Positions 45,272 to 59,080 of a DNA stretch of 64,000 bases are shown here, in pieces. The notes beneath the pieces are model-generated. The model was not told where the DNA came from and ran no database searches. It saw only the letters and a program-made list of their open reading frames with translations. The stretch spans positions 39,797,651 to 39,861,650 of the forward strand of contig OX422218.1 of assembly GCA_949130495.1 (NCBI GenBank), given 5' to 3'. The first letter of the stretch is position 1, and each line of letters opens with the position of its first letter. Both the position numbers and the translations under genes were made by a program. This stretch comes from Sambucus nigra (Eukaryota; Streptophyta; Magnoliopsida; Dipsacales; Adoxaceae).

Positions 45272-47640
45272 TAATTAAAAGAATTAAATTTCAATGTTCC
45301 CCTTAAAAAAAAGATTGAATGAGAGAATTTTTTATTTTTTTTTAAATTTATAACAAGATAAAGTCGAAACATTCTTTGGGTCCGGGAATGTTGGTCCTCT
45401 CCAGCGGCACTAATTAATTGCAATTTTTTTTCATTAGTCAAAAAAACAGTTTAATTGATTTTTTTATTAATAAACATAGCTTTTATAATTTATGCAAAAA
45501 TATTTTTTTCTTAATTTTAATTAAAAGTTTTTTAATTTTAATGAAAAAATGTTTTTTTCAACAAAAAATAGTTTTTTTTGTATTAAAAAACTATTTTATA
45601 TCCACAAAATAATGCAAAACTAGAAAAAAAAAAAGAAAAAGAAAAAGAAAGCCCAAATCCGGTCGCCAAGCGGGCTACAAGGCGGTACATATAAACTTTC
45701 CCTTCTATAAATACAAGAAATGTCTTCATTTTAAAAAGTGAGTGAAAAAATGGTTTTAAATACTTTATATTCCTAATCGAGTCGGACAGAGTATAAAAAA
45801 ATATCGGATCGAGGGACACGCATATTGAGAGATCGTTTCATTTCGGGAGATAGACTCTCATTGTTTGTTATTGTAACTCAAGATATGAACAGGTTTGAGT
45901 AGCCATGTGTCTTCAATAGATATATCTTACGGATTTGAGTACGTGTGATGAACCAACTCATTTGAATGCCTATCATGAATTTTTTGACTGCCAAAACTCC
46001 AATGATACACCTGATAAATCGAATACCTGATCCAACACTATTTCCACAATACTAATTTTACAACTCACATGACGAAACCACAAACACTATTGTCCCGGTT
46101 TTATTTTCTTCAACTAAACTCACATGCTTCACAACATTAGCATTCACTGTTTCATATATCTTCCACACATGCCAAGCCAAAATCGTCATCCACTACTCTT
46201 TATAACTAAGAAATTTTGGACATAGTCAAATTCGTAAGTTATATCTATTTAAGACTCATGGGTATGATTTTGGGTTGAATTCTTGTTGAGTGTTGTTTTT
46301 TTATATAACTTAACACAATATTATAAAGTACTTAAAATGTTCTGATAAGTTTACACTTTAATATGTTGTCGAATATCTCCTCAAATATTTTACTAGTGAA
46401 ATGAAAAAAAAAAATTGCATCTAATAATTACAACTAGGAATTTGGTTATAAATCGTTAGTATCTGTGTAAATGGGACCAACGATAAAATGAATTAATCAA
46501 AAGAATTAAATTTCAATGTTCCCCTTAAAAAAAAGATTGTATGAGAGATTTTTTTTTTTAAAAATTTATAACAAGATAAAGTCGAAACATTATTTGGGTC
46601 CGGGAATGTTGGTCCGCTCCAGCGGCACTAATTAATTGCAGTTTTTTTTCATTAGTTAAAAAAACTGTGTAATAGATTTTTTTATTAATAAACATAGCTT
46701 TTATTATTTATGAAAAAATAGTTTTTTTGTATTGAAAACTATTTTATATCCACAAAATAATGCAAAACTTGAAAAAAAAGAAAAAGAAAAAGAAAGCCCA
46801 AATGTGGTCGCCAAGCGGGCTACAAGGCGGTACATATAAACTTTCCCTTATGAAAAAACTAGAAATTTCTTCATTTTAAAAAGTGAGTGAAAAAATGGTT
46901 TTAAATACTTTATATTCATAATCGAGTCGGACAGAGTATCAAAAAATATCGGATCGAGGGACACGCATATTGAGAGATCGTTTCATTTCGGGAGATAGAC
47001 TCTCATTGTTTGTTATTGTAACTCAAGATATGAACATGTTTGAGTAGCCATGAGTCTTCAATAGATATATCTTACGAATTTGAGTACGTGTAATGAACCA
47101 ACTCATTTGAATGCCTATCATGAATTTTTTGACTGCCAAAACTCCAATGATACACCTGATAATTTGAATACCTGATCCAACACTATTTCCACAATACAAA
47201 TTTTACAACTCACATGATGAAACCACAAACACTATTTTCCCGGTTTTAATTTTTTCAACTAAACTCACATGCTTCACAACATTAGCATTCACTGTTTCAT
47301 ATATCTTCCACACATGCCAAGCCAAAATCGTCATCCACTACTATTTATAACTAAGAAATTTTGGACATAGTCAAATTCGTAAGTTATATCTATTTAAGAC
47401 TCATGGGTATGATTTTGGGTTGAATTCTTGTTGACTGTTGTTTTTTTATATAACTTAACACAATACTATAAAGTACTTAAAATGTTCTGATAAGTTTACA
47501 CTTTAATATGTTGTCGAATATCTCCTAAATTATTTTACTAGTCAAATGAAAAAAAAAATATTTTGCATCTAATAATTACAACTAGGAATTAGGTTATAAA
47601 TCTTTAGTATATGTGTAAATGGTACCAATGATAAAATTTG
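45272..47640 (+). repeat. 1.2 kb tandem repeat, array III (about two monomers)
   Basis: Landmark GGTACATATAAACTTTCCC occurs at 45683 and 46828 (spacing 1145 bp, because the second monomer lacks about 70 bp near 46710). The array ends near 47640 within AATGGTACCAATGATAAAAT. Both ends abut LINE family a ORF1 sequence rather than an LTR. Confidence 0.87.
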
Positions 47641-47647
47641 ATATGTG

Positions 47648-48952
47648 TAAATTCAATCCATGACTGATTAAATTTGATATATCCTCTAGAGCTGGCATTT
47701 CATCTTCAGAAATTGAATTGTTATTCTCACTATTGACACTATCACAATAATCCACTATTTTAGATGCCAATATAATTGATGATACCACGTCCACTATATG
47801 ATTCAGTATCACTATTTTCCCCATGCTACCTGATTTAGAGTTTATGCCATGTGCATTAGTTATGGTATCATATTGAACAAGGCTTGTGTCAACCGGATTC
47901 TTGGGGGTATGCTCCATATTATTTGGTAAATCTTTAGAAGTCAACAAGTCAAATTGTTATGAGCCACATGTGGAGTTGAGGTGTAATTTAATCTACCTAA
48001 CTGTACGTGATTTTCCTGTTGAACAGGTGGATCCAAATTTTTTCCATTATTCACCATGTGGATAGTTGGAGCTTCTTGACTTAAGGATATATAGGCACCT
48101 GCATCATTAGCCCTATCATCTAACCCAAAATTCTCTCAGGTAGAGATATGTTTGCCTACAAACTCTTTTTCCATCTCATTATTCAAGTGAGTTCCATTTT
48201 TTTCAAAAAAATGAAAATGTTTTTTCGTACCTTGGTTAGAAACTCTTTGAGGTTTCCCTGATCCATGATGGGATTTATACTTGACATTTTTACAATTTGA
48301 AATTGCGTGTCCAACACTTCCACCATAATCACAAAAAGGTGGGGTATCCACAAAGGAAACTTTTATTCGAATTTTCTCATTTTCAACTTCAACCACCACA
48401 ACAGTAGGAAGATTGAAAGAAAAATCAACTTCAATAAGAACCCTAACATATAAACCATACTTTTGGTTAATTGTAGATGAGTCGTTTCGAATGGGGATCG
48501 CAATGCAGCGAGCAATTTCCAAAAATAATCTCTGGTGCCAAAAAATTCCTGGTAAATCCAAAAATCGAACCCAAACATGGACATATGTGGAAACAAAAGA
48601 TGAGGGGTTAAAGTTTGGACACCTATGAATAATTTTGAAAAAAACATTTCTAATTTTAAGGGGCCAGGCATCCTTCCCCTTGAAAGATCTTCTAGAGAAT
48701 CAATGTAAATAGTATAATATCCTTTACCTTTGGGAGTAAGCCTCAATGGTTTTGTGGCAGCCCTGTTTTTGAGGTAATTTTCTTCAACTCCTCCATAGTT
48801 GGAACATGCTTGCCCTTCTCTAAAATCAACCTTCCCAACAATCTAGATTTAAAATATTGAAGTGACTCTGTGTAAACATTTTTTGAGATCTTAATAACAG
48901 GAGTGTCATGATGATAGTGGGGTTGAGGTAGATCGTGAAAGTAAGAAGACAT
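47648..48952 (-). pseudogene. LINE family a, ORF1, copy C
   Basis: This is a close copy of 22845-24143: RLLGRLILEKG, GYYTIYIDSLEDL, FLDLPGIFWHQRLFLEIA, YGLYVRVLIEVDF and the damaged zinc knuckle CDYGGSVGHAISNC. It has the same frame changes. An extra ~10-bp duplication (GTCAACAAGTCAA, about 47940-47952) appears here but not in copy B. The C-terminal tail has been displaced to 44630-45271. Confidence 0.78.
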
Positions 48953-48954
48953 CT

Positions 48955-50560
48955 GTGAGGTTCCATGCGCGCCCGAGTGAGCAAGGCAATAGGTGGATTC
49001 GCGTGATGGGTCTTCCCCTGCACCTATGGGGGGAAGAAGTTTTTAAAGCTGTTGGTGATAAATGTGGAGGCTTTGCAAGAGTTCACCATGCTATCTTAAT
49101 AGGGGAGGAGTTGCGCTGGGCTAGAATCCTTGTACATGGGATGGAGCTCCTCCCAACCAAAATAACCATCGCTAGTGGGGGCTGGGTGTTTGTTTTAACC
49201 ATCTGTGAGGACGTTCAGTTATGTATAAGTGGAGTTGTAGCAACTCAAATAGAGGAATGAACTTTGTTATCATTCGGGGTTCCTGATGCATATGGGCAAC
49301 TTCAGGCGACATACAATTCTAGAATAGAGGTGAACTGTGTCACCGTGGAGGTGCCGAAGCAGACGATGACCTACGTAGCGGGTTGTGGTAAATGTGATGG
49401 AGGCATGGAATTCGCACTTGGGCATGCTGAGCTGTATACTACAGAGATTACGACTACGGCTTCGACATCCACGCTCAAAACAGGAACAGGAGAGGAACTC
49501 ATCAGAGGCATCATGGAGGAGAAACAAAAGGACGTCAGCGAGGGAATACTGCAGACCAGTAAACCGGAGAGAGGGGTAGGGAATGCGAAGCTTGTGCCGA
49601 TTACGCCGTCAGCTGGATCGAAAGCCGACGACAGTAGCATCCCCGCACAGGGATGGGCGGTTGAGACACATCTGCCCGATGGCGAGGACTCATCATGGAA
49701 CAAAGCGGACAGCCCCAGTTCAGACGCTGCACGCGTATGCATGCCAGACTTGGAGTTGGGTCCAACATAAATTTATCAGCGCGTAGGGTGCAAAGTATTT
49801 AATATAGTGAAAGACACTACAAAAGGGATAGAACCGGGTGTGAGTGGAACAATTATTAATTGTATAGAAGTGATAAAAAAGGATGGAAGGGCACAGTGCC
49901 ACAGTGACAACGCATGTGTGGAAAAAATAGTTTATTTAAGGAAAAAGGGTGGATTTCTGTAAATGGTAATAAAGATATCAATAATCAGTCTCTAGATGGT
50001 GGGGTAGAATTATTAAATAGCACTAGTAGGGTATATGTCTCTACTCACATGCCACTTCGACATATGCGGAATTGGAAAATGAGTGCGTGGGGGTTATTCC
50101 TGAAAGGGATGTACAAGTGGAAAATTATTTAGTCAGTGGCGGATCTCGGGGGATCCAAACCAGGAAGAAATTATTTATTTCAGCCAGGCAAAGGGTTAAC
50201 CAAGTTGCAGTTAATGGGAGGATCCCTATTTCAGGTTTCAAGACTACGCATGCTGTCAATATGGGTGGATGTGTCAACTCAGACAAGGGGACAATGTGTG
50301 AGGAATATAAAGAATGGTGTTCTAATAAACGTGGTGGTTTATTAAACAATTTGTGCAGCAATAGCGTGGGGACCATACCAAATTCCAAGCAAAAATATTA
50401 TGAGTCACGGGGGCATTATGATGGAGGCAATAAAATCAGAGAGGGGATGTTTGCGTCTGAGAAGAGGGTTAAATTAGTAATTATTAATCTGAGAGGGGTG
50501 AAAATACGGAAAGGATGGGAGTTAAGGAAAAATCATGGGTCATAGGTGTTCACGGAAAAA
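48955..50560 (+). pseudogene. LINE family b, ORF1, copy C
   Basis: This is a head-to-head partner of family a as in copy B. The DUF4283 C-terminal half (WIRVMGLPLHLWGEEVFKAVGDKCGGF, ELRWARILVHG) reads open to a TGA at 49258-49260, where copy B continues, and then reopens at 49264-49770 and 50072-50545. Stops differ from those of copy B, so the copies have decayed independently since duplication. Confidence 0.75.
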
Positions 50561-50869
50561 AATAAAGGGAAGAATGATGTTTAACTCGGATCATCCTTAT
50601 TAAATCTCAAAAATATTAAGGCGTTTAGTAGTGTGGGAAAAAAAGGAATAAAAGGCAAGGCAGTGGGGAAATGTAGTGAGGGGAAAAAAGCGATGGTGGT
50701 GGCTAGCGAAATGTCGACGGGGGATAGTAAAAAAAAGGATGCGTCTTTTCAGGAACTAAAAGATTCGAGACTATGGGTAGAGTTAAAGATTCCAAACCAG
50801 GAATAAATTATTAATACTAATGAGGAAGAAGGCTGGGACAAAGATCCGATGGGATGGAGGGAGGACTTA

Positions 50870-51837
50870 TTAGGATCTTTTAGCAACGACGCGGGAATTG
50901 TTTTTAAGGGGTGCGAGATGGAGGGGGCCTTCCTTTCTGTGTGGGAGGCGACTTCAATGTGGTGCGATTCGGAACGGAAAGAAGCAACGATGGTATAATT
51001 GATCGATATATGAGAGATTTCTCTGATTTCATTAATGGGATGGAGCTAATGGACTTAACCCTAGAAGGGGGTTTGTTTACCTGGTCGAGCCTCAGGGATC
51101 TGCCATCTTTAACTCGACTAGACAGATTTCTTATATCTATGGGTTAGGAGGAGCATTTTCCAGGTGTAATCCAGTCTTGTTTACCTATGTTGACGTCGGA
51201 TAATTTTCCTATTCTTATTGAATGTGGGTGATTGAGGGAAGGGAGGATTCCATTAAGATTTGAGAATATGTGGCTCAAGGAACCGAATTTTGAGGATAGA
51301 GTTAGAGATTGGTGGCTTGGGTATGACGTGGAAGGGAATGCTAGTTTCAGATTGGCTGTAAAGCTAAGTTTTCTCAAAGAAGATTTAAGGAAGTGGAACA
51401 GAGAAGTGTTAGGTAATATTCAGGTGGTCATAACAAGTTTGATGAAGGAGATAAGAAGTCTTGATGAGAAAGAAGAGACATACGGGCTATCGGAAGAGGA
51501 GAGGAGAGTTAGAGAGACTAAAAAGGGGGAGTTAGGGAAGAGGTTAATTCAGGAAGAAATCAGTTGGCGACAAAAACCCATGGCTCTATGGTTAAGGGAA
51601 GGAGAATCGAATACTAAGTTCTTTCACAAAGCTGCAAATGCCCACCGACGCGGGAACTTTATAGGCAAAATTGAAGTGGGGAGAGAGGTGTTCGAAGAGG
51701 CGAGTGAGGTGAGGGGTCCAAGTGGGGGGAGGGGTGTTCGAAGAGACACTTTGTGTAATTGGAAAGTTAACTCAAGATTTTGGGATTTTATTACAAGGCA
51801 AAAGCATAGGCGTTATAATTACAAAGCGGTCTTTTGA
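50870..51837 (+). pseudogene. LINE family b, endonuclease and pre-RT piece, copy C
   Basis: CVGGDFNVVRFGTERS lies near 50938-50985, then DLTLEGGLFTWS and TRLDRFLISMG. The pre-RT linker is at 51232-51837 (PLRFENMWLKE, EVLGNI, ISWRQKPMALWLREG, NTKFFHKAANAHRRGNFI). It has the same missing endonuclease N-terminus and missing RT as copies A and B. Confidence 0.82.
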
Positions 51838-53338
51838 CAAAATATTTACAATGTTATTTTATAAAAACTCGCAGTGTTATCTTGAAAAAAGTAGCAGTGG
51901 TTTAAATAACAATATTAAAATGTTATTTTATTTAAACTGAATATCTAATGTTACGGACTAAACGTGGTATACTAGTTTGGTCTTAACGAGGGCATACATG
52001 TTTAAATGACGGTAAATAAAGAGATGTATATCAAAGGAATCCCTACTGAAGGCCAAAACGTAAGTTTGCACCAAGCTCTACTATAAACTGTATGCACTAA
52101 TTTTACCAATTGCCCCAACTCCAATGTTCCACCATAATACCTCAACGAGGGTCTATGCCTTCTGCGACCATATTGAGCTGACCAGAATAAGCTTAAAAAT
52201 AAAGAATATAACACTTCTACTTAGATGAAACTAAAATCTATATGTTTTGAACTATAATGTACACTACTCAAATCAGAATGATATGCGTTGACTAAAACTA
52301 GTAAAATATGCTTTGGGCAAGGTCGTTTTGAGTAGGGGGTAAAAATAATTACTTTTCATGAAACCAATAATAAAAATATATGAAATCGATGGTCATCATA
52401 AAAGTTTCAAATGCATAAATACGCCTACAAAACCTCTAAAACTCGAAGAATATGGCAATGTAATGCATGTTGAAAAGTCGGCCAACCAACGTGCATCATC
52501 GTTTACATCGATTGGCCAAAATTTCTTTGTAGGTGTCTATCAGTGGGCCAATGTGCATCATTTCAGTGTCGATTGGCCGACTTGACTTTGTGCATTGTGT
52601 CGGCTGACCGACGTGCAGCATCGTTTAGGATACTGTGCCTTTATAACCTAAATATAATATACATACATGCAATTAAATAATTTATTTGACAAAATGCATT
52701 TTGTTTTAAAAATGAAGTTCACACCAGTTTCAAAATATGCACTACAATGTAACAATGTACAAGGACTACATTTTTGTTCCGCAACCGCCCCATTTTGGAT
52801 TTTGCATTTTATGGGAAGAAAAATAAATCTATAAAAATAAGGTACTAAATAGTTTGGTCACAAAAATTTAAATAATTACTCAAGTAAAAAACTGATGTTG
52901 GAAAAATTGAATCTATGGTCTGAAAATACCATGTACAAATCAATGTATAGAATAAGCATCACGATGAAACCACGTTCTGCAGCAATAAAAAATTGAAATA
53001 AAATAGAGAAAACACACAACGTTACAAAAACCCAATTTTAAAATAGCAAAAAACACTATCAGATTCCTAATTCCCCCATGTGTTCGTTATTCAGACCAAC
53101 AAAAAAATTGTGCTACATTCTTGGGTTAATATTAGGAAAAATGACATTGTTTTTGTCAACTACATAAAATTTTCCTTTTATGCTCAATATAAGTTTCATT
53201 TTACCATCTATTTATCATAATGTACAAACACAAGAGAACCAACTAAAGACATCACAACAATTTCTTATCCTATGAAATGAACTGTAATGTTGTAACACAA
53301 TGCCATTACGAAATCTGTACAAATTATATGTAAAAAAA
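51838..53338 (-). mobile_element. CACTA-related internal segment, copy C
   Basis: This is the counterpart of 27013-28540, meeting the partial LTR at the same point (53339). A ~17-bp deletion near 53225 removes GAAAGATAGATATTATTC present in the other copies. It is gene-free. Confidence 0.5.
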
Positions 53339-53980
53339 ACTTACATAGGTGTAATAAAGAGTTGTTCCTACAAAAATGGAGAAAAACAAGGTAAACCCCT
53401 TTTTAATAACACATGTGAATAACCTCCTAATGACTTTTTATATTTGCTGTTAATTGTTGCCAACGTGGGGCTATGGATGATATATAATATCCTTAACATT
53501 CACCATCAAGCGCAGTGTGGGCGGAATGGACACACCAAGCTTGATCAAAATTGATTAAAAGTTGAGCTTGAAATGACAATCCTTTTTAAGCTTGAAACCA
53601 GAATCTTTGTGAGAACCTTGATAAAGTCTCTAGAACCATAGTGAGCTAAAATGAAGGACAACAGCTAGTTGGAGTCTTCCAAATAGGAGATTCTAAAATT
53701 ACTGAGTTGAATAAGGTTTCGCAGTGCGATCAAACCAAGTGAAAAGATCTCCACTATCACCAAAACCTTGAGAATAAACAAAACCCATTGATTTCCACCA
53801 TGATAGACGCAAGGGTACGATACTCAACTTCATAAAAAAATTAATAATGTCTCTTAGACCGTAATGAGGTTGATCAAAATTGATTCAGAGGCTTAATTAT
53901 CGGTTTTGGCTGGACCGACACCTATAAAGAGACTTTTGGAAAAAAATGAGCTTAATCACAATGGATTCAGAGGCGTTAAC

Positions 53981-55392
53981 TGATAATACGCAAATATCGC
54001 GTATTTCATCCGTCGAACCTACTCATGTTAGCTCCCTTGGGTGCCTTAGTCTCTATATTTAAGCCCGTTAACCAGACAACCTCGGTTTATATTGATAAAA
54101 GTCTATACGAGGTATAATTGGGCTTTTGTTGGTATTTAGGTACTAAGAATGGAGTTCGGCTGCATTCCGCGCAATTTTCGTACACAATCACACGTTCAAG
54201 GGCAATTCGGTCATTTTATAGCTTGGGCACCTGGCTCGACATCAACACGGAAGTTGTAGCTCTCCTCGCTAGCTTCGTGTGACCACGAACGGTGCGTGAT
54301 TCCGATTCCGTATGACGAAGTTACGGCAATTTGAGCGGAGATGGAAAGCGTGCCAAAAAAGGGGAAACCGTAGTCTGCCTTGCTTGATCGATCGATTGAT
54401 CCTGGAGGTCGATCGATCGACCACAGGGTTCGATCGATCGATCCCCTATTTTTCTTCAGGTATTTTCTTTTCATTTTCTTTCTTCTTTTCTTTTAGTCCA
54501 ACTTACTACTTAAGGCAATTTTTATTGTAATAAGAGAGAGACTCTCATATTCTGATGTAGATAGTTTTAGGATACATTTTAGGTTAGGGTTTGGTTTGGA
54601 GAGTTCATTTTCTCTTCTTCTTAGATTGACAACCCATGGGTTTTGTAATATTGAACTATCATTGCCATCTCCTTTAATATAGCTTTGTTCTTCATTCTTT
54701 CTTTGATTTGTAATTTAGTTTCCATGCTTTCTAACTAGTTTACATGCTGTAATTCTTGTTGTCCTAGTTTAATTAGTGTACTTCATCATGCACCCTTAGA
54801 TAAATAGGGTCAGGATTTCATTTCCGCCATTTTCGGGCCCCGAGCTCCGAAAATTAGGTTTTGTGCAAACTTGCATTTAATTGAACCCGCGCGAATTAAA
54901 GTCGGATTATTATTCGTTTAACTTTCTATGTCATGCATCGTTAGTGTTTATAGAAATAATCCGAGTTTAATACGCGTGCGACTAATTTTCGGTTAAGTAT
55001 TTATTCTCGCAACATTTGCTTAAATTCCTTATTGTGTCAAGTTTATGTTTAATTGATAATGCTCGATTAAATTGCTTTCAAGCCGGAATCTTGATTAGTA
55101 GTTGTTTCAATCCGTATGGTTGGATGATATCCCGATCCTCGTTTTTACTCTATTTAGACTTGACTTAACTTCTCTTTTCTTTTATTTACGACCAACAATC
55201 ACCTTTTTACACTTTTATTCCTGAATTTAGTAATCTGTTACGATCTATCAAACATTCTCTGTGGATTCGATACCCGACTTACCGATGTACTCACTAGTTG
55301 AGTATAGTCGTAATTTAGGTTTTTGTATTAACGCGGTGAAACAAATTCAACGATTAGTGTTCTGACGTGACGTTACTTTTCACGCCTAATCA
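53981..55392 (+). mobile_element. Nested solo LTR, longer copy (1412 bp)
   Basis: It begins TGATAATACGCA and ends CGCCTAATCA. The flanks TTAAC (53976-53980) and CTAAC (55393-55397) are the 5-bp duplication with one later mutation. It includes three GATCGATCGA blocks (54386-54444), a T-rich stretch and text like GATACCCGACTTACC typical of the R-U5 part of plant gypsy LTRs. It preserves ~545 bp lost from the copy at 29166-30032. Confidence 0.83.
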
Positions 55393-57049
55393 CTAACCCT
55401 TTTTTTTTAGAAAGGGGCTTGATCTCGATGGATTTAGAGGCCTATTGAATTTGTGGAACATGCGCACATAGTACAAGATCATGTATTCAATATAGGTCAA
55501 GTTCCCAAAAATAAAGTTTTTTTTTTTTTTGAAAATGAGGAAACAAAAATATTTAGTGGATACCCATATTAGTTTCTTAAAAAATCTTGATTAAGACAAT
55601 CGCGGACTGGATAAAAAAACACAATGTATACTCTTAATGACAAGAGTATCATTCAAAAACTTTGTTCCAATATTATGTCAGATCACTCATCTCAAATGGG
55701 CCGGATTTGACAAATTAGAGTTTGATCCATCTGTTTTGCAACACGTTCACTACAAGAAAAACAATCATTTATGTCAATTTTAAAATTAACATTATATCAG
55801 CTAAAGATTAAATGACACAAATATTTATATTTATCACTGTTCTAATTTAATTATAAGTTTTTATCTCAAATCAAAAATTGAGATAAATGAAAAATAAGAG
55901 GCGCGCTTCTTCCCGCTGCGCTGAAAAATTGAGAGGAAAAGTGAAACCTAGTGAAAGAAAAGAAGCGGGCTCTTGGATCTTGCCTTTCCTCAACTCTCTC
56001 AAACCCCATCTCTCCTGCTCTCTTTTCAATCTCTCGTTCTCTATCTCCCCAACATCGGTAGCACAATACATCCACGCTCCAACACCTGTATGTACTTTCA
56101 AGTTCTGTTCGTCCTCCTCCAATCAAGTCCCATTTTACTCATGTCTCCATAGACGTATACACAGGTAAGAAATCAAAGAACATATGGTTCATTGTATAAT
56201 GTTTTTAGGGTTTATATATGTGAATTTGATTTAATATGTTCTCTCTTTTATTTGCAGAGGTTTTATAGTTACTAGATTTTCTGCAAATAATTTTGTTCGA
56301 TTTGTTTATATCTAATTGAGATTACATTTTTGCTAGGGATTTTTTTTCAATTTTATTGGAACCAGTAAAGAATATGGCTCGACTTATGTGTTCTTACGTT
56401 TTTCTTTATCTACATCTACAAGAATATTTCACACATGTTTTGTGTCTGGGTATATTAATAAGGGTTCAAAATTTTTGGATCATGTAAACAACACACATAT
56501 GTGTGGGTGTGGGTGATTTTAAATAGTAATTTATTACTATTACGAGTTTTTCTTTAGTTTAAGGAAGTAATTGTCTTTATTGGTTGAAGGGTAAAACAAC
56601 CCAAATTTAAATGAAATGAACATGGGTTTGTCTGGCCTTTGTTTTTCAAGTCCTAATTTGCCATCCTATAATATATTGTTGGTTTGGATATTTGGTTTTT
56701 ATGATTTCTCAAGTATGACCTCTGCAATTTGTGTTTTAACTCTTATAATTTTTTAGTTCAATGAAATATTGATGTTTACATTTTGTGTTTATTTTACTTC
56801 TGCAGATGCTTTGGTGTTTAGTTCTCACATTGGAGTTCAATGGTATTCACATTAGTAGACCATTGTAAGTTTTTATATGAAATTTGTATGGATTTATATG
56901 GATTTTTTATGGATATATATGAAATTTGTTAGTTTTTTATGGCTTGTTGGTGTTAACATTGTAAGTTTTTATATGAAATTTTGTTATTTTTTAAGTCAAT
57001 ACATATGTTGTCTAATAAAATGTTTAATTGCATGTATATATATTAGATT

Positions 57050-57852
57050 TGGTTTATCAAGGCATAGTCACCCAAACGACAATGCACGTCTGTCAGTCGA
57101 CACAATGCACATAAGCAAATTGGCAAATCGACATTGCCCAAATCATATTTTTCTAATTTTACTCCGCTCCTAGTATTCTGATAGGAGTTATGTACTTTAT
57201 TGTTTAAAACATGTCTTTAAGCTTATTGTGATCAACACAGTATGGTCGCAAAATGCATGAACCCAAGTGGAGGTATTATGATGGATCATTGGAATTGGGC
57301 CAATTGGCCTTTGCATACTTAGTTTAGTCCTGTAAAAATATTAAGAAAATAGTTGATTTGGTGAGAAGAAAAAAAGTTTGATTTAATTTAATTGGTCCAT
57401 TGAAGCAAAATATAGTGTGTCGTCCTGAATTCCATTGTCCTTCCCACTTATCAACTCATGGCATTTTGACTTGAGTGATGCTCTTCATAGTTTAAAACAT
57501 AGTTACCCATCCAAATGACACTGCTCGTCAACATATTAATGCACAACACCAAAGCATAGTCATCCATCCGATGCTCAAATGACGCTGTATGTAGGTCGGT
57601 TTATGCCATGAACTAAGTCAAGTAGGCCAATCGACGCTCAAAAGATGCTGCATGCTGGGCCAACCGACACACAACACCAATTCAATTTCGACCAAGTGAC
57701 ACTCAAACGACGTTGCCCGCCTGCCCACCTGCTCTAAAACGATGTTGCATGCCGACCAACCGACACCCAAACGATGTTGCACGTTGATCAGTCGACGACA
57801 TGCACCAGGTCAAATCGGCCAACCGACACTCGAATGATGCTACACGTCGGCC

Positions 57853-57880
<28 letters not shown>
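57050..57880 (+). repeat. CGAC-rich subrepeats and (GA)n inside CACTA
   Basis: Variants of GGCCAACCGACACTCAAACGATGTTGCACG recur irregularly about ten times between 57065 and 57855, ending at a (GA)n tract (57857-57887). The same kind of unit appears in reverse at 15420-15580, 27655-27805, 40590-40745 and 52470-52625, tying those segments to this CACTA family. Confidence 0.75.
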
Positions 57881-57887
<7 letters not shown>

Positions 57888-57999
57888 CCCTCAACGAAAA
57901 AAATGAAAAGTGTCCAAATAAAATCAACCCAACACAACTGCATTTCAATTGAGATGATTATTATATTAAATGACAACTATCTTTTAATTGTAGGTAATT

Positions 58000-59080
58000 T
58001 GGTGGGTGCTCATTCCCAAGAATGCATTCATTGAAGCTACCCATAATGATGCTATATGTCTAATTTTATCCTAATGATTTTTTCTGCCTTTGAAAATTCT
58101 TTCATTTCTTTCCTTCCAAACATTCAAGGAAGGGCTAGAGCAATGCACCGCTATAATCCATCAAAAGGACAATCCATGAGAATGAAAGCACAATCTGCAA
58201 AGCTTGAACTATTCCCCATGCAAACCCTCCAACACCCAATATGCAAAAGTGGAAATATCCTCCACGATACGAAGAAGCAAGTAAGAAATCATCAAATTAT
58301 CTATCATTTAGATGTATTTTGAAGGTTCTGATCTAATAAAATTAAAAGGTAAGTTCCAAGTAATTCAAGAGGCAATGAACCCATGAGATCATAAAGAGAG
58401 GTGATATAGCTCAGGAAAGAATCCCAACCCAAAAGTCATCCCGAAACATAATTTTCCTTTCATTTCAAACACTCAATTATAAGTTTTTGAGAAACACATC
58501 CAAGCCTTCAAATATAAAACACACCACGTGGAGATTTATATTTGGATCGAAAGGGTCCATATCCATCCCCGCATGAGTCCAATCCAGACCGTTTATTTGC
58601 ATCAGAAACAAAGCAATTTAATTGATAAAAATATAAATATTAGAAAGGAGTTGACTAGAAAAATTCCAACAATAGGAGAAATAAAATACTAAACAAAAGT
58701 ACTGGAAAGATGTAAGAATTCAGTTATAATCCATTGCAAATCATCTTTTAGCCTGCCAATGCCGAAGATAAAACATTCAGCGAACAAACAAACCAGCACA
58801 AACAACATTTCTGCTCACTGCACTGCTTGTCCACCCCAAATTGATAAGGAACATATGTGTATTATAGAAAGGTTTAAGCAAGGATGCCTTTAGGAAGATT
58901 CAAGTTTTGGAAGCTCCCAAGTCCATTTGTTGTTTTCATCCCACCCTTAAAAGATACTGTTGTTGCATCCCATACTCTTTAAAGCTGAGAAAGGAGAGAT
59001 TTCAAAGAAGATACACCCCTCCACGGGTCTTCCCACAGATGAATAAGATTACCATCTCCTACTATCCTACCTCGAAATAG
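58000..59080 (-). pseudogene. LINE ORF2 C-terminal fragment inside CACTA
   Basis: On the minus strand 59077-58975 reads VGDGNLIHLWEDPWRGV, the conserved block just after the RT domain of plant LINE ORF2 (usual form GNG.SI..W.DPW). Around 58150-58010 it reads VWKERNERIFKGRK and WVASMNAF, the block near the ORF2 C-terminus. The zinc-finger region expected between is too degraded to read. Stops and frame changes are frequent. It is probably captured by, or inserted into, the CACTA; no target duplication was found. Confidence 0.65.

Noticed and set aside
55866..56168. Overlapping open frames on both strands just inside the CACTA left end
   Set aside because: The region reads like a leader (pyrimidine-rich, then a GTAAG-type donor near 56164), no domain is visible, and frames on both strands are equally long.
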